Assembly (NCBI RefSeq): GCF_003316635.1
Contig: NZ_QNQP01000016.1
Coordinates: 1 to 64,000, forward strand
Direction: 5' to 3'
DNA from: Roseovarius dicentrarchi
GTDB taxonomy: Bacteria; Pseudomonadota; Alphaproteobacteria; Rhodobacterales; Rhodobacteraceae
Length of the DNA stretch: 64,000 nucleotides
Made by a program: the position numbers and the translations under genes. The notes beneath the pieces are model-generated. The model was not told the DNA's origin, searched no databases, and was given only the letters and a program-made list of their open reading frames with translations. This document shows positions 62,589-64,000 of this stretch, in pieces (the first letter of the stretch is position 1; each line of letters begins with the position of its first letter).

Positions 62589-64000
62589 ATGACGGCATTG
62601 GATGACGCACCGGTTCACGAGGATGTGGCCAAGGAGGGCGTAGATCAGGACACGGTTGACCGCGTTCGCGAGGTGGGCGGCGCCTACAAGCACGGCTGGT
62701 CCACCGATATCGAGATGGAGTTTGCGCCCAAGGGCCTGACCGCCGATATCGTGCGGCTGATTTCCGAGAAGAACGAAGAACCCGAATGGATGACCGACTG
62801 GCGTCTGGCGGCTTTCGAGCGGTGGCTGACCCTGACCGAGCCGGACTGGGCGATGGTCGACTATCCTGAGATCGACTTTCAGGACCAGTATTATTACGCG
62901 CGGCCGAAATCCATGAAGGTCAAGCCAAAATCGCTGGACGAGGTCGATCCCAAGCTGCTGGCAACCTACAGCAAGCTGGGTATCCCATTGCAGGAGCAGG
63001 CAATTCTGGCCGGTGTCGAAGGCGCGGGCGAAATGCCCGCCGAGGCGCGCAAGGTGGCCGTCGATGCGGTGTTCGACTCGGTTTCGGTCGGAACGACCTT
63101 CCAGAAGGAACTGCTTGAGGCGGGCGTGATCTTTTGCTCGATCGGCGAGGCGATCATCAATTACCCCGATCTGGTCAAGAAATATCTCGGCACCGTCGTG
63201 CCGGTGAACGACAACTTCTATGCAACGCTGAACTCAGCTGTATTCTCGGACGGATCGTTCGTCTATGTGCCGCCGGGCGTGCGCTGCCCGATGGAGCTGT
63301 CGACATATTTCCGCATCAACGCCGAAAATACCGGCCAGTTCGAGCGCACGCTGATCATCGCCGACAAGGGCAGCTATGTCAGCTACCTGGAGGGATGCAC
63401 CGCGCCCCAGCGCGATGAGGCGCAGCTGCATGGCGCGGTTGTCGAGATCATCGTCGAGGAAGACGCCGAGGTGAAATATTCCACCGTCCAGAACTGGTAT
63501 CCGGGCGATGAGAATGGCAAGGGCGGCATCTACAACTTCGTCACCAAGCGCGCCGATTGCCGCGGCGACCGGGCCAAGGTGATGTGGACGCAGGTCGAAA
63601 CCGGCTCTGCCGTGACGTGGAAATACCCCAGCTGCATCCTGCGCGGCGACGACAGCCAGGGCGAGTTCTATTCCATCGCCATCGCCAACAACATGCAGCA
63701 GGCCGATACCGGCACCAAGATGATCCACCTGGGCAAGCGCACCAAATCGCGCATCGTGTCCAAAGGGATCAGCGCGGGGCGCGCGCAGAACACCTACCGC
63801 GGTTTGGTAAGTATGCATCCCAAGGCCAAGGATTCGCGGAACTATACGCAGTGCGACAGTCTGCTGATCGGCGATAAATGCGGCGCGCATACGGTGCCAT
63901 ACATCGAGGTGAAAAATAACTCGTCCCGTGTCGAACATGAGGCGACCACGTCCAAGGTGGACGACGATCAGATGTTCTATTGCCGCCAACGCGGCATGGA
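62589..64000 (+). CDS. sufB: Fe-S cluster assembly scaffold SufB (3' end outside window)
   Basis: 470 codons are visible and the frame is still open at the window end. SufB motifs: [38 protein letters not shown] segment, [32 protein letters not shown] (read in pieces) and [12 protein letters not shown]. It forms the scaffold with SufC and SufD, where the cluster is built. It begins 16 nt after the cysteine desulfurase stop. The rest of the suf operon should follow beyond the window. Confidence 0.95.
   Translation, partial: MTALDDAPVHEDVAKEGVDQDTVDRVREVGGAYKHGWSTDIEMEFAPKGLTADIVRLISEKNEEPEWMTDWRLAAFERWLTLTEPDWAMVDYPEIDFQDQYYYARPKSMKVKPKSLDEVDPKLLATYSKLGIPLQEQAILAGVEGAGEMPAEARKVAVDAVFDSVSVGTTFQKELLEAGVIFCSIGEAIINYPDLVKKYLGTVVPVNDNFYATLNSAVFSDGSFVYVPPGVRCPMELSTYFRINAENTGQFERTLIIADKGSYVSYLEGCTAPQRDEAQLHGAVVEIIVEEDAEVKYSTVQNWYPGDENGKGGIYNFVTKRADCRGDRAKVMWTQVETGSAVTWKYPSCILRGDDSQGEFYSIAIANNMQQADTGTKMIHLGKRTKSRIVSKGISAGRAQNTYRGLVSMHPKAKDSRNYTQCDSLLIGDKCGAHTVPYIEVKNNSSRVEHEATTSKVDDDQMFYCRQRGM

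Noticed and set aside
1..64000. tRNA genes, insertion sequences, prophage or attachment sites
   Set aside because: I looked in the intergenic gaps and saw no cloverleaf with a TTCRANYC arm, no transposase or integrase motif and no flanking inverted repeats of IS type.

Overview
The window is GC-rich chromosomal DNA from an alphaproteobacterium, most likely Rhodobacteraceae (Roseobacter group). The markers are: an iscR, cysteine desulfurase, sufB order with an IscR that lacks the usual cysteine triad; a Usg-family protein; a membrane protein of the type often labelled component of SufBCD; a BapA-prefix Ig-repeat adhesin with its own type I secretion genes; and SD-led, tightly overlapping operons. 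I see no tRNA, rRNA, phage, transposase or CRISPR. One structural RNA, rnpB, is clear. The assignment is by pattern recognition; no database was searched.

Layout. 1-1811: the 3' end of a repeat-domain protein (two copies nearly identical at DNA level) and an overlapping secreted SH3 protein. 1960-7836: a flavin monooxygenase / RidA / DUF1028 / ArgE-type deacylase operon, then a LysR gene facing a Cds1-like PLP enzyme. 7844-13730 (minus): a seven-gene operon coupling an HcnABC/opine-oxidase-like dehydrogenase (FAD, 2Fe-2S and FAD+BFD subunits) to a polar amino acid ABC importer, with a divergent OccR/NocR-like LysR gene that is followed by davA-davB (5-aminovaleramidase and lysine 2-monooxygenase). 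17354-19248: trmB and a second argE-type gene. 19543-27598: adhesin, TolC-like lipoprotein, T1SS ABC exporter and HlyD adaptor. 27649-33826 (minus): dtd, a zinc-ribbon membrane protein, an SPFH protein, a DUF2927 lipoprotein, TelA, XpaC and a small membrane protein, which looks like one envelope-stress operon. 33968-36271: pseudouridine synthase, tadA, HAD phosphatase. 36284-41064: a PhnSTU2/Fbp-type ABC importer with a divergent DeoR regulator. 41395-50452: UPF0173 hydrolase, gatC-gatA, a lipoprotein, an amidase, rnpB, rpmG, a TrmJ-like methyltransferase, ctaA, an M32 carboxypeptidase and a small membrane protein. 50449-60785: gyrA, usg, a YSC84-type lipoprotein, hemB, a membrane protein, mfd and an alpha/beta hydrolase pair. 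60998 to the end: the start of the iron-sulfur assembly (suf) operon, preceded by a perfect ICE/Irr-type palindrome over a promoter; sufB runs off the window.

How it fits together. The first 19 kb is an accessory nitrogen/amino-acid scavenging region: importers, amine and opine-type oxidation, lysine oxygenation, deacylation and RidA housekeeping. The most notable reading is an opine-like compound imported and oxidised to a free amino acid, possibly lysine, which DavB/DavA then open to 5-aminovalerate. The middle contains surface adhesion and a little-studied TelA/XpaC/SPFH envelope module. The right half is mostly housekeeping. Across the window, 23-nt intergenic elements of one family recur at five sites, and in three operons a strong hairpin directly follows the gene for the binding or secreted protein.
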